Assembly: GCF_014898815.1 (NCBI RefSeq)
Contig: NW_026515543.1
Span: 1,426,001-1,490,000 of the forward strand
Direction: 5' to 3'
Length of the DNA stretch: 64,000 bases
From: Panonychus citri
Taxonomy: Eukaryota; Arthropoda; Arachnida; Trombidiformes; Tetranychidae
Position numbers and translations under genes: made by a program. How positions within the stretch are numbered: position 1 is the first letter of the stretch; each line of letters begins with the position of its first letter. The notes beneath the pieces were generated by a model that worked only from the letters and a program-made list of their open reading frames with translations, was not told where the DNA came from and did not search any database. This document shows positions 23,071 to 37,354 of this stretch, piece after piece.

Positions 23071-26000
23071 TCATTTCTTCAGGAAAGTTAATAATTTGCT
23101 GTAAGGTGAATCCAATTTTGTGACATCTTCAAAAATTGATATGAACGATTCCTTTTGATGATCCTTAGTGAGCTATTGTACAATTAAGAAAAAGATCACA
23201 ATTAAAATTAGATTAAGTTAACAACTTGAATAGAATCTAATTTACCTCATCGTAAAAATTACAACAACAAAGGTAAAAAATATCTTCGTCTTTGGCTTCA
23301 TAAAGTCCATTCCCTCGGGCGACAAGACAATAAAATCTATGAAATGAAAAAGAGAAAAAAATTGAAATTAAAATGAATTGATTTAAGAAAACCAGAAATT
23401 AACTAATTGCTATTAAACTTACAAGCTTCTAACCCAAACATTTGATGCTGCACTTGCCAAGAAACATGATAAAGACCAAATTGCTGATGAAATTGGTTGA
23501 ATTTGAGTAAAACTTGATAATGATAACAAAACCCATTCCTGAATCATTGAACTTTCAGATTGTTGTCTTAAAATTTTGAAAACCTAAGAAAAGTAAACTG
23601 ATTGATTAGTTAATCCGTTTGATTTGAGTGATTAAATTTACCTTGTAAATAATTGTAGCCATGTGTTGAGGATAAATTGTCTGATTAGATAAAAATTCAC
23701 CAATAATCTTATTGAGTATCTCTTGAGTCGGAAGGAAATCACACAGAATTTGAGGAATAATGGAAGCAATTAATTCGGCTTCTTTCTTATTACATATTTT
23801 AAGCCGATCGAAAATAAGTCTAACCCGTTCCATCGCGAAAAGTAAATCTTCATTATTATCATTTGAATTTAGAATACCAACAGAATTAGAGTTAATTGTT
23901 GCAGATGATTGAGTTGACTGTGAAGAAGATAAAGTAGTTTCACTTGCGAATGATAATCCATCTATAATGAAGAAATTAAAGAGACGAAATGATGGATTAG
24001 GAGATAGAGAAATGAATAGAGAATTAAAAGAAAACAACTTACATATGTAAATCGATGTTACCATAAGTCGAAGTGAAAAAATTGATTCGCTTGCTGGTAA
24101 TTTGGGTGATTTAAGTTTCTCCGTTGAGATCCTTACAATTGCTTCAGCATCTTTGATACTGAAAATTTCACAAACTAATAGTCTCATTAATCCATTGCAA
24201 ACGGTTCCATAGACTCGATCATTATTACTTGGACTGCTAATTGTTTTCAAGCTTAATAAGAATATTTTCTGAGCGAAATCATTTTCAGCAAATGAATCGA
24301 CAAAAGTTTCAATCAGATGGAAAGACAATTCCCACATGATGATAACATGTTCCTCATTGTGACTACTTGGCCTGGAATTGAGAATGGAAAAACAATTAGT
24401 TCTTTTCGAACTTGATGTGAAAAATACTTACAAATTTTCATCCCCAAGATGTTTAATTAGATATTCGGAGACGCAGGGTAAGAATTGCGTCTCTTTCCCA
24501 CCGGGAAGAGTATTTTTCTTTTCTAACAGATACCAAACACCATAAAGAGTGTTAATCCTTGTTGGTAGAAGTAAACTTTTCAAACTTGATTCAACGCACT
24601 TTTTACACTTTTCAATCAGTTGGTCGTTTTCAATTGAGAGAATGGCGGCTGATCGAGTGACACCAAAGGCTAAATACTGGGTAACCATGTCATCTTCATT
24701 GGTTGTTGAAAGACGGAATAGATCGAGGAAAATGTTAAGAACCCACTCATATTGTGACTTCTCAAAGAAAAGGTCCATCAGTGAAGCGATTGACCGACAA
24801 AGTTCAATGATTAACGGAGATCGTGATATATGGGTAGTAATCAGTTGACCATAAAGTTCAAAAAGAAAGTGAATACATGAGGAAAGATCAATCTCGGTAT
24901 TTTCTTTAAGAGTAATATTCTCGGGTGTTCGAGGTGTATAAGGATCAGGGGCTCCCTGAGAGGTGGGCGATTGAACGGTTGAAGAGGATGCCGATGATGA
25001 ACCAGATGAAGTTGGTGGGGTAAGTTCAGTTGACGATATGATTCCGATTTGTTTACGAAGATAATCAACAGAGAAAAGGCGTTTAGAGTTGATTGAATAT
25101 GTTGTAGTACAATCATCAACTTCAGATTCTTCAGGTGATTCATGAATTCCCGGAAGAATGTATTTTAATTGTGTTAATTTTTCACCAAACTTGGTATGCA
25201 TGAAAGCTGCAGTTCGTGAAGGATTGAATGAGTATAAACATTTCAACGGATTTCCGGGAACTGGATACCTTAAAGCTTGTAAGAGTAAAGTTGTAATTCC
25301 ATCGATTCCTATGGTAGCAATTAGTAGTTTATCTTGAGCATCTTCAAAAGTTTCATCGGAATCTTGAATTGGTGAAATAACACCTAAAAGTGACATCCAC
25401 AATTCCTCAAATTGAATTCGATTGATCCAACCAAGTGAGGCGATTCGGTCAATCAATTGTTTCAAAATGTCTTTATCACGTAAATAATCTGATGGGACGG
25501 TTGAACAAACAGTTCCAAAGTGACCAGTAAACTCGGGTGACCAAAGATCATGTTGCCAAATGGACGGAGGTATCATGACCACTGAATTGATACAAGGTAT
25601 ACGAGAGAGGCAAATGATGATTCGCTTAATTTTCTTTAACAAACTGAGAGGCAATTTAAAAGTAAATGAACAAATTTTTCCATATGAAGTATTGGATTCA
25701 CTTAATTTAAGAAACATCATAAGCTCGACAATACGATCACAGGCTTTAACCAAGTGACGATAATCAGATCGCTCTTGTTTGGTTAGATTTTCTTTCTCTT
25801 GGAAAGATTTTCGAAGTGATATTTCAGGTAAATCGCCGAAACTAAGTTTTACCGTTAAATGAACCGCTGATATGATAGAGCAAAGAAGTGAAACATTTTT
25901 CGTTTCAGAAAGTAGACCAATGAAAGATGAACGTTTGGTTAGATCGTGCAACAGGTTAATATAAGAACTGATGTTACTGTAATCAGAAGATTCAAGATCA

Positions 26001-29000
26001 AAATAGAGAATCTCAGAGTAGAGAACACCGATTCTTAGAATCAATTCTCGAGGTTCAAGTTTATTATCAAAGCATCGAGATTCATCAGCATAACAAGCGA
26101 AAGCATTGAAAACTGGAACTAAAGAAACAAGATGATCTTTGAAAAATTTCTGACTAAACAATTCCACCAAAGAATCTCGATGTTTCATATCTCGAGCGGT
26201 GTACATTTCACCCGGCGAAGAGAAAGGCGAATGAGATGATGGAAGATGAGATGAAATTTTGGACAAGTGTTGTTGAGATGAGGCCATAGCCGCTTTAAGA
26301 AGGGTGTTGCCTTTCAATGGTTGTGGTTCAGAATTTGGATCTTCATTGAAAAGAGTCAATTTGGTTGCAGTGACCAAACAATGAGATAAAATGGTCAGCC
26401 CATAGATTTTGTGACCAAAAATACTATGTAATTCTTCAGGTGAGCATTTGTTTAGAAGAGTTGCCAATTCCATCCAGTCAACTGTTGAGAATTGATAACA
26501 ATTCGGGAAAAACGAAAGGAACCAATCTTTTGAACGATTCAGTTCCATTGTAGTGAATGATGAAGTCGCTTCGTTATCATCATTAAGTGGATGGTCAGTG
26601 GATTTTACATCGGTAGAAGGTGAAATTAATCTACGATAATTTCGTAATAAATCAACAAGATCACGATATTTTCGTGCATCAATCGAATGGAGAATCTTAT
26701 CCGTGTCATCAGCTGATAATTGTAACAGTGCGTCGTCCAGTGGATCAATTTTACAGAGAAATTTAATTTTATTGATGGCAATTTGTTTGGCGGTCATTCG
26801 GATGGACAGATAGGCCTCAGTTTGGGGATTGGATAAAATTTTCTCCACAATAAGAGATACCAGAGAGCCTGATTGAGTCTCGTGGGACAACTCGATACAA
26901 ATAAGGAGACGATTGAGGAAAACGGGTTCTCGAAAGTTTTCACATCGAGCGGCGACCGCTTGAAGAAAAAGACCTGAAGAAGCTTGATTCCGATGAACAG
27001 CGTGAATAAAATCACGAATTGGAAGTTCATAGGACCAACGAATTATTTCATAGATGTTATTGATAATTAGCCAAGTTAATTGTTCAACATCATTCATATT
27101 TTCACAAACAAAGTCACATAGTAAGATAAGAGCTGATCTTCGGATAATTTCAATGTTCAACGATGGATATTGGCCAATGAGGAATTGATTCTGATTATCA
27201 ACACTTGATTCGTTGGTTGATTCTTCATTTGATGATCGAGAGTCGTCTTTTAGTGAGACATCGAGAGAGGCTGGATCGTGTTTCTTTTGTTCAAAACCTT
27301 TAATTAGCTTGTACCAGAAACGGTGAGTTCCATGATCATCAAAACCAAGTAACATGAGAATGTTACACCATTGGAACATGATAGTTGGAAAATGAGATTC
27401 AATTCTACTGAAAGCAGAATTGATTGAGCCGAGGATTGAATTACGAGATAACATTTCTTTCAATAATTCTGATGATCGTTTTGCAACTCGACGATAAGAC
27501 CCTGATTGGAACATGTGAGTCATGTAAAGTAAGAAACACGAAATCTGTTCAACAAGAAAAGTTGATCGATTTCTTAAAAGTGGGCTCGTTGATTCACGAT
27601 AATGGATCAAAGTTTCAGCACAAACTCGAACTACATTGAACATAAACTCGGCAATCAAGGTGATGGAAGCATTTTCAGGTGAAGTTGAATTAGAAGGATC
27701 AAAAGTTTCATCTGACATTAATGAATCATCTCTAATCCACTTGAGATTGAAAAAAGTTGACGAAGGTAAAAGATCATCTAAACGGGCAAGGACAATCTCC
27801 TCTTTTGCATGGATTATCAAGACACGAATGATGACTAGAACAGATGAAATCCAACGTTGAAAGATATGATGATCTTCGAGAAACTTGGGGTCGGGTGGAG
27901 TAAAAAGTGCTTTGAGAAGATAATCAACTGGTCTATAAACCGCCGGGGAAACAGATTCAAAGAGATGATGGACAATCTCAAGATCGGGATAAGATTCAAT
28001 ATAAAGAGATTGTCGAGTTAAAAGGGGAAGTAGTACATCGATAATTTGTCGAGATATTTTTCTCCATTTGTCTTCACCCTCTTTTCGAGATTGATGGACA
28101 ATAATATTGAGCAGGTAAAGACTTTGACGATGATGGGAAAGCTTTAAAAGAGCGGCAATGGCCACTTCTCGTTGAGCATCAAGTTCTTTTGCTGATTCGA
28201 CTTTGGTGGGTAATCGGTATAACATTAGATCTTCAACAATTTGTCTCAAAGCGGGTAAAGCGTAGGCAGCGGGCGGTTGATCAGATGCCATCAGGTCATC
28301 ACACATTTGAATTATTTTGGGAACTGTGATTACATTAACCTTACTAGTTTGAAGAGTTGCTTGTGTTGGATTAGGATATGAGAGAAGGATAAGAAAATTG
28401 AAAATAATTCCAATTAGTCGATCACAAGGTCCGAGTAAACCATTTTCGATAAATTCAAATTGTTTCCTAACAAAACCAAGGAAAATGGCATCTGAATCAA
28501 GAAGATTATAATCAACCCGTAATTTAATTAGCTGACAAATAAATGACAAAATTTCATATTGAAGATCAAGATTAGATGTCATTGTGTAAAGACGAAGGGA
28601 TTTAACAACAATCGGTTCAAATAATCGAAGATGTGATGTTAAGGTTACTCGGGGAATTCCCGTTGATTGGGTTGATGAAAGACTAAGAGCTGAGTTTCTA
28701 TCGAGGACATAAGAGACTTGCTTCTCGATAGCCTTTCGAAAGTAACAATGCCAAAGGTCGGGATCTTCAGATGGAAAGTTCAAAGATGAGGAGGTCATGA
28801 CAGAAGTTGGAATCGAGCTTGGTGAGGAAGTGTAAGAATTGAGTGATGGAGCATAAGATGAGGTGTAATCTGAAAAGTTGGAATAAGGTCGAGCAATGAC
28901 CGCTTGGTAAAGTCCCGAAGATGAAGAGGGTAAAGGAAAAGAGCAGCTTGAATAGTCCATTGGTTGATGTCCACTTCCAATTATCCCACCAGAATCACTA

Positions 29001-32000
29001 CTACCACCGAGACCTGTAATCCCACCACTACCAGAAAGTGATCCTTTGGTTGGCAGATCATTCTTATCACCACCGTCGCGATTTTGTACAATCAGATTGA
29101 CAAAGTTCAATCCAAATAGACACTTGAACAATTGATGGACACATTTAACTGAAGCATGAGGTTCATGAACGATCACAATTTTCAAATAATCTAAAATATC
29201 CTCAGAAAAACGGACAAAGTGACGAAAAGATCCAATCTCCATCAGCTGAGAAAGTAGAGTAAGAATTGATTCCAATAATGGACCTAACTTACTTTCGCCC
29301 ATATCCATGGTTATTTTAGATGAATGATAAGTACTTTTCATAATCTCATAGATTCTCCAAGTAAGTGGATCGGTGGTTATACTGATTTGCCTTTGAACTG
29401 CTTTAACACGATCTTTTTCAATTCCACTTTTACGTAATTCACTTTTATCAGAATCTGGTTTAGCACTTTTCTTTCTCAGTGGACTTAAAGTGGCACTGGA
29501 CAGGGTTGAGATCATTTGTGGTTTGGTTACAACTGAATTGGTGGTTGGTGTATTGATTAGACTATTGGTTTCATCGTAAACAGAGCCAAAAATTGCCAAC
29601 AATTTAATCGAGTGCTGAGTAGCTTGAGATAAAAGTGGTTCCAAGAGAGGAGCTTCTTTACCCAAGACACCCCATTCAGATTCTGTTTCATTAATTACTC
29701 CACTTCCTCCACTGCTACCGATTCCATGATCACTTGTTACAACATATTCACTTTGACTAATTATTTGATATGAAAGACCAGAGATAAGATTTCCTGTTAA
29801 AGTGATTAGACATTGGTGAGCAATGAGATCGTTGACCAAAGGTGGATAACTGGAAAGTAGATATAATAAATATTTGAGAAGAGAAATGATACCAGAATTT
29901 TCATCTGATTTACATCCCCAGGCTTTTGGAAATTTAGTGACCAGATATTCCTCACTAAGCTCACAGAGACTCTGAAAACAGCCAAAAATTGTCGCTTTAG
30001 AGGCAGAATTGTTGGTTAGATTGGTTATCAGTTTATCAACGATACACTTTAAATTTGATTCAATGGAAACATTGTAAACAATGGAATCCTTTTTATCAAC
30101 AAAAGGTGGAATAAAATCAAATTCATTTGAGAGCAATTTGATTGGAAAAGATTCACGTATCGGAAGAATTGACATTGATGAACTTGAGAAAAAGCTTATA
30201 TATGATTCAGCAAGATTCTGAGTGGTTCCTATCACAGGGTCACCGTTATTTTGATTAGAACAGGTAAACATATTCTTGACTAGTCTAGAAATTGAATTAA
30301 AATAAAGAAAGGAAAAAGGTGATTAGTAAAATTAACTATCCAATATAACGAGAAAACAAATAAAAAGTTCAACTTACCCAACAAGATAAGAAGAAGCTGA
30401 ACTACGAATACGATAATCTTCATCTGATAGAAGAGGTAAAAATACTTCGTCAATGACGATATCTTGGAATTTTGTTTTCGAATTAAAATTCTTGGCTAAT
30501 GATAAACGTTTTTCTAGATAAAATATCTCTGTATAAGGTAAATTGGATAATAGCTCGAGAAGACCAGCCTATGGAAACAAAAGGAGAAAAAGTAACAAGA
30601 AAATTAGATAGACAATTAGATTGATCGGTTAATAATTTACTCACTTTAACAAGCCAATAATTATGATCTTTTAATAAAATAAGACGATTTAAAACCTTGG
30701 GTAAAATATTGGTAATGTTTTCTTTGGATTTTATTAGAACCGGAAGACAAATCTGGAATGATTGAAGAGCATTTCTAATGCTGGATGAGGTATTTCCAGA
30801 TTCATAAAGTATCGGGTAGATGTGCTTCATGATTAAATTTTCTAAACTTGGAACATCGTTAATATCCGATGGAGCACAATTAACACTGATAAATTCATCG
30901 AAACTTAAAGGTAGTTCGAGAACGTGTTTGATAAAAGTTGATATCACAAGAGAGAGTTGACTTCGTAGATGAGGATCAGGGTGAGATGAGTAAAGAGTAA
31001 TATCCCAAATTTTTTGAGGAGAATCTGAAAAAATGATAATCAATCAATAATTATTTTAAAAAATCTGATTAGAATGAATTTATCTACAATAAGAATCATC
31101 AAAAAAAACTCTACTGGTGCAAATTCTTGAGTCTTATTACCTGGTGGGTGTCGATACAATTGAAGATCGAGGAGAAACGCTTTTGGATAAAGTTGTACGA
31201 TTGGTGCTAAACAACTAAGGGCAAGAGACTTGACACTTATTCGTACAGTTTTATCAGGAATAAGACCGTTTTTTGTGCTATTGAGCAAAAATTTGGCGCA
31301 AATCAAGCGAGTACAATATTCTAATGGGATTGTGTCTTCTGAAGTAAAATCGCCAATATTTTCAATCTAATGAATGGGGAAAAAATTGATGATTAGATAT
31401 TTGAACTAAATAGAAAACAATAAATCTTGTTTGTTGTTTATTACTGGCGTTTACCTGATATATCATATCAGAATCCCAGCAACTTGGTAACGATGGTGCT
31501 GGTGATAATGGTACTTCATTTGGTTGATCCTCCTCTCTGCTTTGTTGAGAATGACGATGATTTAAAATCATTGGCAGAATTCTTGGTGAATATGAAAGTG
31601 AACTTTTCTCATCAAATGATTGGAAATCTTTTCCTTCCATACTATTATTGGTTGTTGATTGATCGTAAACATTTTCATCTGGTTCACTAAGACTAGATTC
31701 CGGACGGAAAATTTCACCTGAATCAGTTCGCATGTTGAGGTTCAAAGTGTTTGTGTTCCTTGTGTCTTGAGAAAATGATCCAATTAAAATATCTTCATCT
31801 TCTTCCAATGAGGCGACATTATCAGTTGAACCACCGATTGAAGATCCTTCCTTTAACCGACGGACTGACATTGAAGGTGATGATGGTATTGAAGCCGTGA
31901 TTCCAGAATCATTTAGACGAGATTGACCAACTCCATTAATACTTAGTAAATTATTGAGAATCAATTTGGGAGGTGAACGTAAAAGTTGTAGTAAAGCTTC

Positions 32001-33601
32001 AAGAGCCGAGACAATGACACCATTATCAGATGAATATCGTAAACTGTGTAACAATAATTCGTACATTTGAAGTAGATTGTCTTTCAAATTGATCATTTGT
32101 TTCTCGTAAACTTGTTTCTGTTTAAGTGTAATCACTAAACTTTGGTTCTCCTCATCAGCTGGAATGTTGTTTAACAATGGAAATAAATTTTTAAGACATT
32201 GAAATATTCCAGAGAGAAGGTTATTGTTTGTCTCTAAAAGTTGACTGTGACTAAGATTAAGTTTGTTTTGATTGGAGTGAAATAATTTAAGAAGATTGTT
32301 AATTAGCCAAGAATAAAAGTAAGGTGGTTTCTTTGAATGTTGACATATCGAAGTTAATGATATTGCAGCAGTTCGACGAACAGAGGCCAGAGAATAACTT
32401 AAATTGGACAGGAAACAATTAAGAAGACGTAAGATCTCATTTTCGGTTGCATATCGACCCAAGACTGGCATTAACTTTTTCATTGCTAAGGTGATTGTCT
32501 CTTGAATATTATCCTCTCCCGTTCGTGCACTAATCTTTTCTAATACTGGAATTAATTGTACCAAATAAGGACGACATTTGGCCGGTTTAAGAAGATAAGC
32601 AAGTTCAGCGAAACGGGTTAGAGCTGCACGAATACTTCGACTTGAACCATTTTTCTTCAATTCTTTGTATAATTCAACATGAATCCGATTAAGGTGACAA
32701 TCGATATTTGATTTAATGGTCCTATTTAAACATTCACCGGCATTGGAACGGACATCAGCATCAGTATCATCGCAACAAGCCAACATGGTTTCAATTGCAA
32801 TTCCTAAAAATTTTTGAAAATCCTCCATACTCCTAATGAGAGAAAAACAATAACAGGGTGGATATAATTAGATAAAATAAATCATCAAATGAATTAGAAG
32901 ATATTAGATTTCGTATGATAGTTAGTAACCAATATTCAATGTCAAATATAAGCTAAATTTCATCAATCATTGCAATATTATAAGCATGATAATAATATAA
33001 ACCAATTGTCAGTGAAATAAACGGTACAGGTATTGATCTAATTGCAAGTTTCATGGAATCGTTTAGAGGAAATTAAATTTCGTCTGTAAGATATCACAAG
33101 AAGATAAGACAATACCTTAATTGAGAGCAACATATTATATCCGCAATGTTGATACAGTGAGAGATTTTCTCCTTCTTACTGATAGACGCTTCCTTCTTGC
33201 TGTTGAATAGAAAATAAAAATAAAAACTATCAATTAGAAAGATTGATAATAAAACAATAATAATGATCTTTTCCAGGTTTAATTATCAATTCAATCCGAT
33301 TATTAGGTTGGTTGATTATGCAAGCAAATTGTTTTCTCTCCCTCTCTCTCTCTCTGAGAAAGGTATTGCCAAAAATTAACGTAATAAGAGGTTGAATTGA
33401 TTGTTAAGCATAGTCATCATCATAAATGAAGGTAAAATAAAATATCAATACCAAAATAAAACAGAATCAACAATGTTTATCATATAACAAATATACTTAC
33501 ATAAATTTTGTTGATATCAACGGTTCTTCAGGTTTGTCAATTGATGCTTGGAGTACTTTCAAAGCTTCCAATGATTTAACCAGCTTCTCGATTGAGGCCA
33601 T
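23071..33601 (-). CDS. HTT: Huntingtin
   Basis: Large HEAT-repeat scaffold protein with roles in vesicle transport and autophagy. Twelve exons (minus strand order): 33501-33601, 33116-33199, 31455-32832, 31141-31366, 30645-31024, 30378-30568, 24432-30284, 24043-24371, 23642-23961, 23423-23583, 23246-23336, 23071-23172. All have GT-AG borders, and the sum of 9216 nt is an exact open frame of 3071 codons, close to the vertebrate length. The N-terminus MASIEKLVKSLEALKVLQAS matches the N17 helix of huntingtin but has a single Gln where vertebrates have polyQ, and no polyproline. Exon 3 holds ELYKELKKNGSSRSIRAALT and CRPYLVQLIP, strongly conserved. The end, IQEWVLLSLSSFTQ to SPYSKLLTFL, matches the family C-terminus. 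Ser-rich loops in exons 3 and 7 interrupt the HEAT arrays. One exon of 5.85 kb encodes two thirds of the protein. Confidence 0.96.
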
Positions 33602-35511
33602 ACTTAGATTATTAACAAGATTAACTAATAGTTTAAATCATAAATAGAGTTTGATTAATAATTGTTAATTGTGGAGAGAAAGAGATTTGAAAAAAAAACA
33701 AGAGACAAGAAAAAAACTCAACTCAATAAGCTTTTTGTGTTTACATGGAAAGTTACGCCATCTATTGTCATCTAACTTACATTTGTCTTTTTTTCCAAAA
33801 TTGATTGACAATTAAGTGATTATCTGTGATTAATAATTAGTAGTTAGTAAATTAGAGTATTTGAATAGATTGATTAATTGTTGAGCTTAGAAGGAGATGA
33901 ATATTGAAATTTCTTAGTTTCTATTTCATGTCATGTGTAATCGTGATTATGTTAAGATGTGAATGAGAAAAAGATTATTGGATTTAATTTTTTTTCTTCA
34001 CGTTGATTTAGTTAATTTGATGAGAATAAACAATTTGTTGAGTTTTTTTGATGGAATTTCTCTTCATTTGGTTGGTTCATTTTGATTGTTGATAGTTAAT
34101 AACTTTCGTTTTCTTCTTAAAGGGAGAGTAGAAGAAGAGAGAGAGAGAAAGTTAATTCAATACGAAGGAGAAACGTAAAAAAAAAGTTTGTAGAAATGTC
34201 AACAAGCAATTAAGAAGCGATTAAACAATTTGTTAACTTTCAGATTTAGTCTTGTTAACCAACCATTTGAGAGAGAGAAAGAAATTTTCATTAGTTGCTA
34301 ATTTTTTTCGTTCTTGTTGTCGATATGTTTGAACTTCAATTTGATTTAATTTTGGCTCTTTTGTTTTCTCTTCTCGATCAATTAACTTTCAACTTTTAGT
34401 TAATTAAGAGAACACACCTGAAGATTACTGTATTAAAGGCTTTCATGATTAAATTTGGATAAAATGATGACGATTGGAGGAGAATTTCGAGTCCAAGAAA
34501 GAGAAAGAAAATCAATGAACCAAAGATAAACAGAGAAAATGTGGGTCGAATATTTTTTTCTCTCGCTCCATTGAATCTGATCGAATGAGAATTTAAACTG
34601 AAAAAGTACAATGAAAGAAGTAAAAAAGAATCAGAAAATTGAATATTCTCAAAAATCAAGTTAATCAAAATCAAAGTTAAATTACCAATAATCATGCAAT
34701 TGATGAGAGCAAAAAACATATACGATGAGCCAAGAAAAGAGAAACTCCAACAACAACAACAATACTCCATATAAACTTGACCTTGTCCACTATAATTTTA
34801 CCAACCATATAATTGATGGAAATATAGATGAATTTAAAGGAACGATTCCTGAAGAAGAAAAAAGAAGAAAAATGAACATAATAAGAGAGAAAAGAATAAA
34901 AATAATAAAATAAGAAGAATAAAGTCTTTGGATTAATTGGAGCACATCTCATAGTCTAACAAGATCAGTTCCAAAAAGTGTAATATGTTTGGTTGGAAGA
35001 TAAACAACAAAAAAAGAGAGACATGCGAAAAAGAGAATATAAATTGTTCACAATTAATCTAATTGTGGTTATTCAACCTACCAAACAATTTAAATCACTA
35101 ACGATGATGATGATCAACAAAATAACAATTGTCTCTCATTTATAAAATGGTGGGTGGTGATTAAAAGAGGTGGTAACATATAAATGTTATGTTAACACAA
35201 TCCAAAAGGTTAACCAAAAAAAAATCACTTATCCTTTTGGTACTTGTTGATTACAATCACATTACGAGTTAATTACTATTGCTGGTGACAATTTCACGTT
35301 GATTAATGGATTACGAACTTTAATTGATGATATTAGTGAAAAAAGAGAAAATTAATCTAATCAAAATTGTTACATTTCTACATGTTAACAAGAGGAGAGC
35401 GAGAGAACAATTGACCAAACGATTCCCTCCAATTCTCTTTGTTTATCTTTTTTGTTCTATTCTTTTTGTAACAAATTATTCTATTCTCTTTTAATCTTCC
35501 CAAGTGTTAAC
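33602..35511. other. Spacer upstream of huntingtin
   Basis: Holds the presumed huntingtin promoter. ORFs at 34396-34952 on the minus strand look like membrane segments, but I could not build a splice-consistent frame from them (see rejected). Short GAGA runs occur near 34130-34150 and 34265-34285. Confidence 0.5.
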
Positions 35512-36416
35512 ATGAATTCGTCTCGTTACTTTTGGTCTTCCTTTTTTTCCGTTTATTTGTTAATTAATTTAATTCTTTTAATTAATTGTGTTACATCGAA
35601 AAAAGCTTATGCTCGTGATGAGAAATTCGGTAAATCTGGAGGATTAAATCCGATGATTAAACAGAAATATTGTAATTTGGATAATTATCTTCTCGATGAA
35701 CAGAATCATCAAATTTTTGAGTGTATCTTTAAGCCTACAAATGTGGTAAGTACATTTTTCACAATTTACATCGTTAATTGTGTTGTTCATTTTTATGATC
35801 TTTCTTGTCAATTAACTGTTTTATCACAATTTATTTGGGTTTAATTTGTGGGTCTCGAGGAGCTTCAGTGTTTCTTTGTTTTACTTTTGTTTAATGGTGG
35901 AAATTGTGGTTACTTGATTGTTCACTTTTATTTATTTATATTAATTTGCTGGTTTTTTTTTATGATTTATGGTTTTTCTTTTGCTTTTGTTTATAGAAAT
36001 CAACTGAGATTCGGGATTGTGTTGAGAAATCATTTCCATCCGATGATTTTGAAACTTCTTACACCAAGATGAGAAAAGCAGTTTGTACTAAAGATATTAC
36101 TCTTCGAGAGGTTGGTATAAATTGTGATTTCTATTCCATTTGATTGTTAATTACTCTTTTTTTTTTTTAATTAGTTTGTCGTGTGTATTCGGGAAGGTAA
36201 AGGTCTCAATCATGGTCATATTGTGGATAAATGTTTGCTAATTAAATCATCAAAGAAAAGGGAATCTTGTTATGATAAAATGCAAAGAGATACAATGGTT
36301 GGTATTGACTTTCACCTTAATTGTTATACTATTGTTTAATTACGATAACTGATTGATATTTTTTTCTCTATTTTTTTCCTCAGAAATGTTTTGTCAATAT
36401 CCTTGGAATCAAATGA
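35512..36416 (+). CDS. Small secreted eight-cysteine protein, family not recognised
   Basis: Four short exons: 35512-35745, 35997-36110, 36175-36297 and 36384-36416. Every intron is phase 0 with GT-AG borders, giving 167 codons and a TGA stop. Residues 1-29 form a signal peptide (hydrophobic VYLLINLILLIN core). The mature chain of about 138 residues has eight Cys (54, 71, 86, 108, 120, 136, 148, 159), many Lys and no membrane segment, so four disulphides are likely. Donors of exons 2 and 3 are both GTTGGTAT. An upstream in-frame Met at 35452 would give a longer leader, but the signal peptide fits the Met at 35512. No known family is recognised. The gene model rests on splice signals, consistent phase and the even Cys spread. 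It lies head-to-tail upstream of USP5. Confidence 0.72.
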
Positions 36417-37354
36417 TCAAATCAAACGAGTTACAACAATTGATTTTGCTTTTCCTGAATATCAAAAAAAAAACGATTTTGTTTGACAATAATCACCTCA
36501 ATATCCTAAATACAATGATGATAAAAATTCAAAACCCATAAAGATACACACATATTTTTGATCTAATTGAATGGAAAACATCAACAATTAACCAAATCAG
36601 AATCAAATTTAAATTTCTAAATGTTAATTTTTTTAAATTTAAAAAAAAATCTCTTCAATATTAATCAAACTGATTAATGATCATTTATCATAAACTATAT
36701 TTTTTGTTAAAACTTTCAATCTCTAATTGTTATAACCCTGACTTTAAACAATTAGCTGATTAAGTAACGATGTCATGTCAAATCAACAAATAACAATAAA
36801 ATCTCAGAACAAACTGGATCAATCGATTCAAACAAAAAAATAATTAAAAGGTTAGTCAAAAATTACAACTTAACCAATACAATTAGAGAAATAAAAAATT
36901 AACCCAATCACAAGAATTAACAATTTAACATTGATCATCAATAAATCTCATTAGAAAATCAATTCCATATAAAAAGAAGATGGAAAATCAATTAATTAAA
37001 AAACTAGAGAAACAATTAAAATCTCAAGAAGAAAAACAAAAGAAATTGTTCTAAAATTAAACTCTAACTAATTACTCCAAGTGATTAGATTTAATTGTTA
37101 AGAAAAATTGAAAATCTTTTTGAAAAATTTTTCTTTCATTTCGGTTACGTAATTACTCAACGATCCCTTTCTTTTTTCCGGTAATGTGAATTTGAGTTTT
37201 GTTTTTAATCATTTTCTCTTTATAATAGTTGGCTGAATTAGAATTAAATTTGATTTAGTTAAATTGTTTTCTCTTTTATTTTGTTTACCCCTCATCAATT
37301 GTCATTAATCAACCTTCTTTTCTTAATTAGATTGAATAGTATTAAGTGTCAATA
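36417..37354. other. Spacer upstream of USP5
   Basis: AT-rich. It holds the 3' UTR of the secreted-protein gene and the USP5 promoter. No ORF, repeat or RNA gene seen. Confidence 0.5.

Noticed and set aside
33501..33601. Polyglutamine tract expected in huntingtin exon 1
   Set aside because: The exon reads LKVLQASIDKPEEP with a single Gln; there is no CAG run.
34396..34952. Possible small multi-pass membrane protein on the minus strand, two overlapping ORFs with hydrophobic segments
   Set aside because: Candidate splice sites exist (TTCTTCAG at the left of RNRSFKFIYIS, GTAATT after CMIIG, TTTTTCAG later), but every joining I tried meets a stop codon. The hydrophobicity comes from T-rich DNA.
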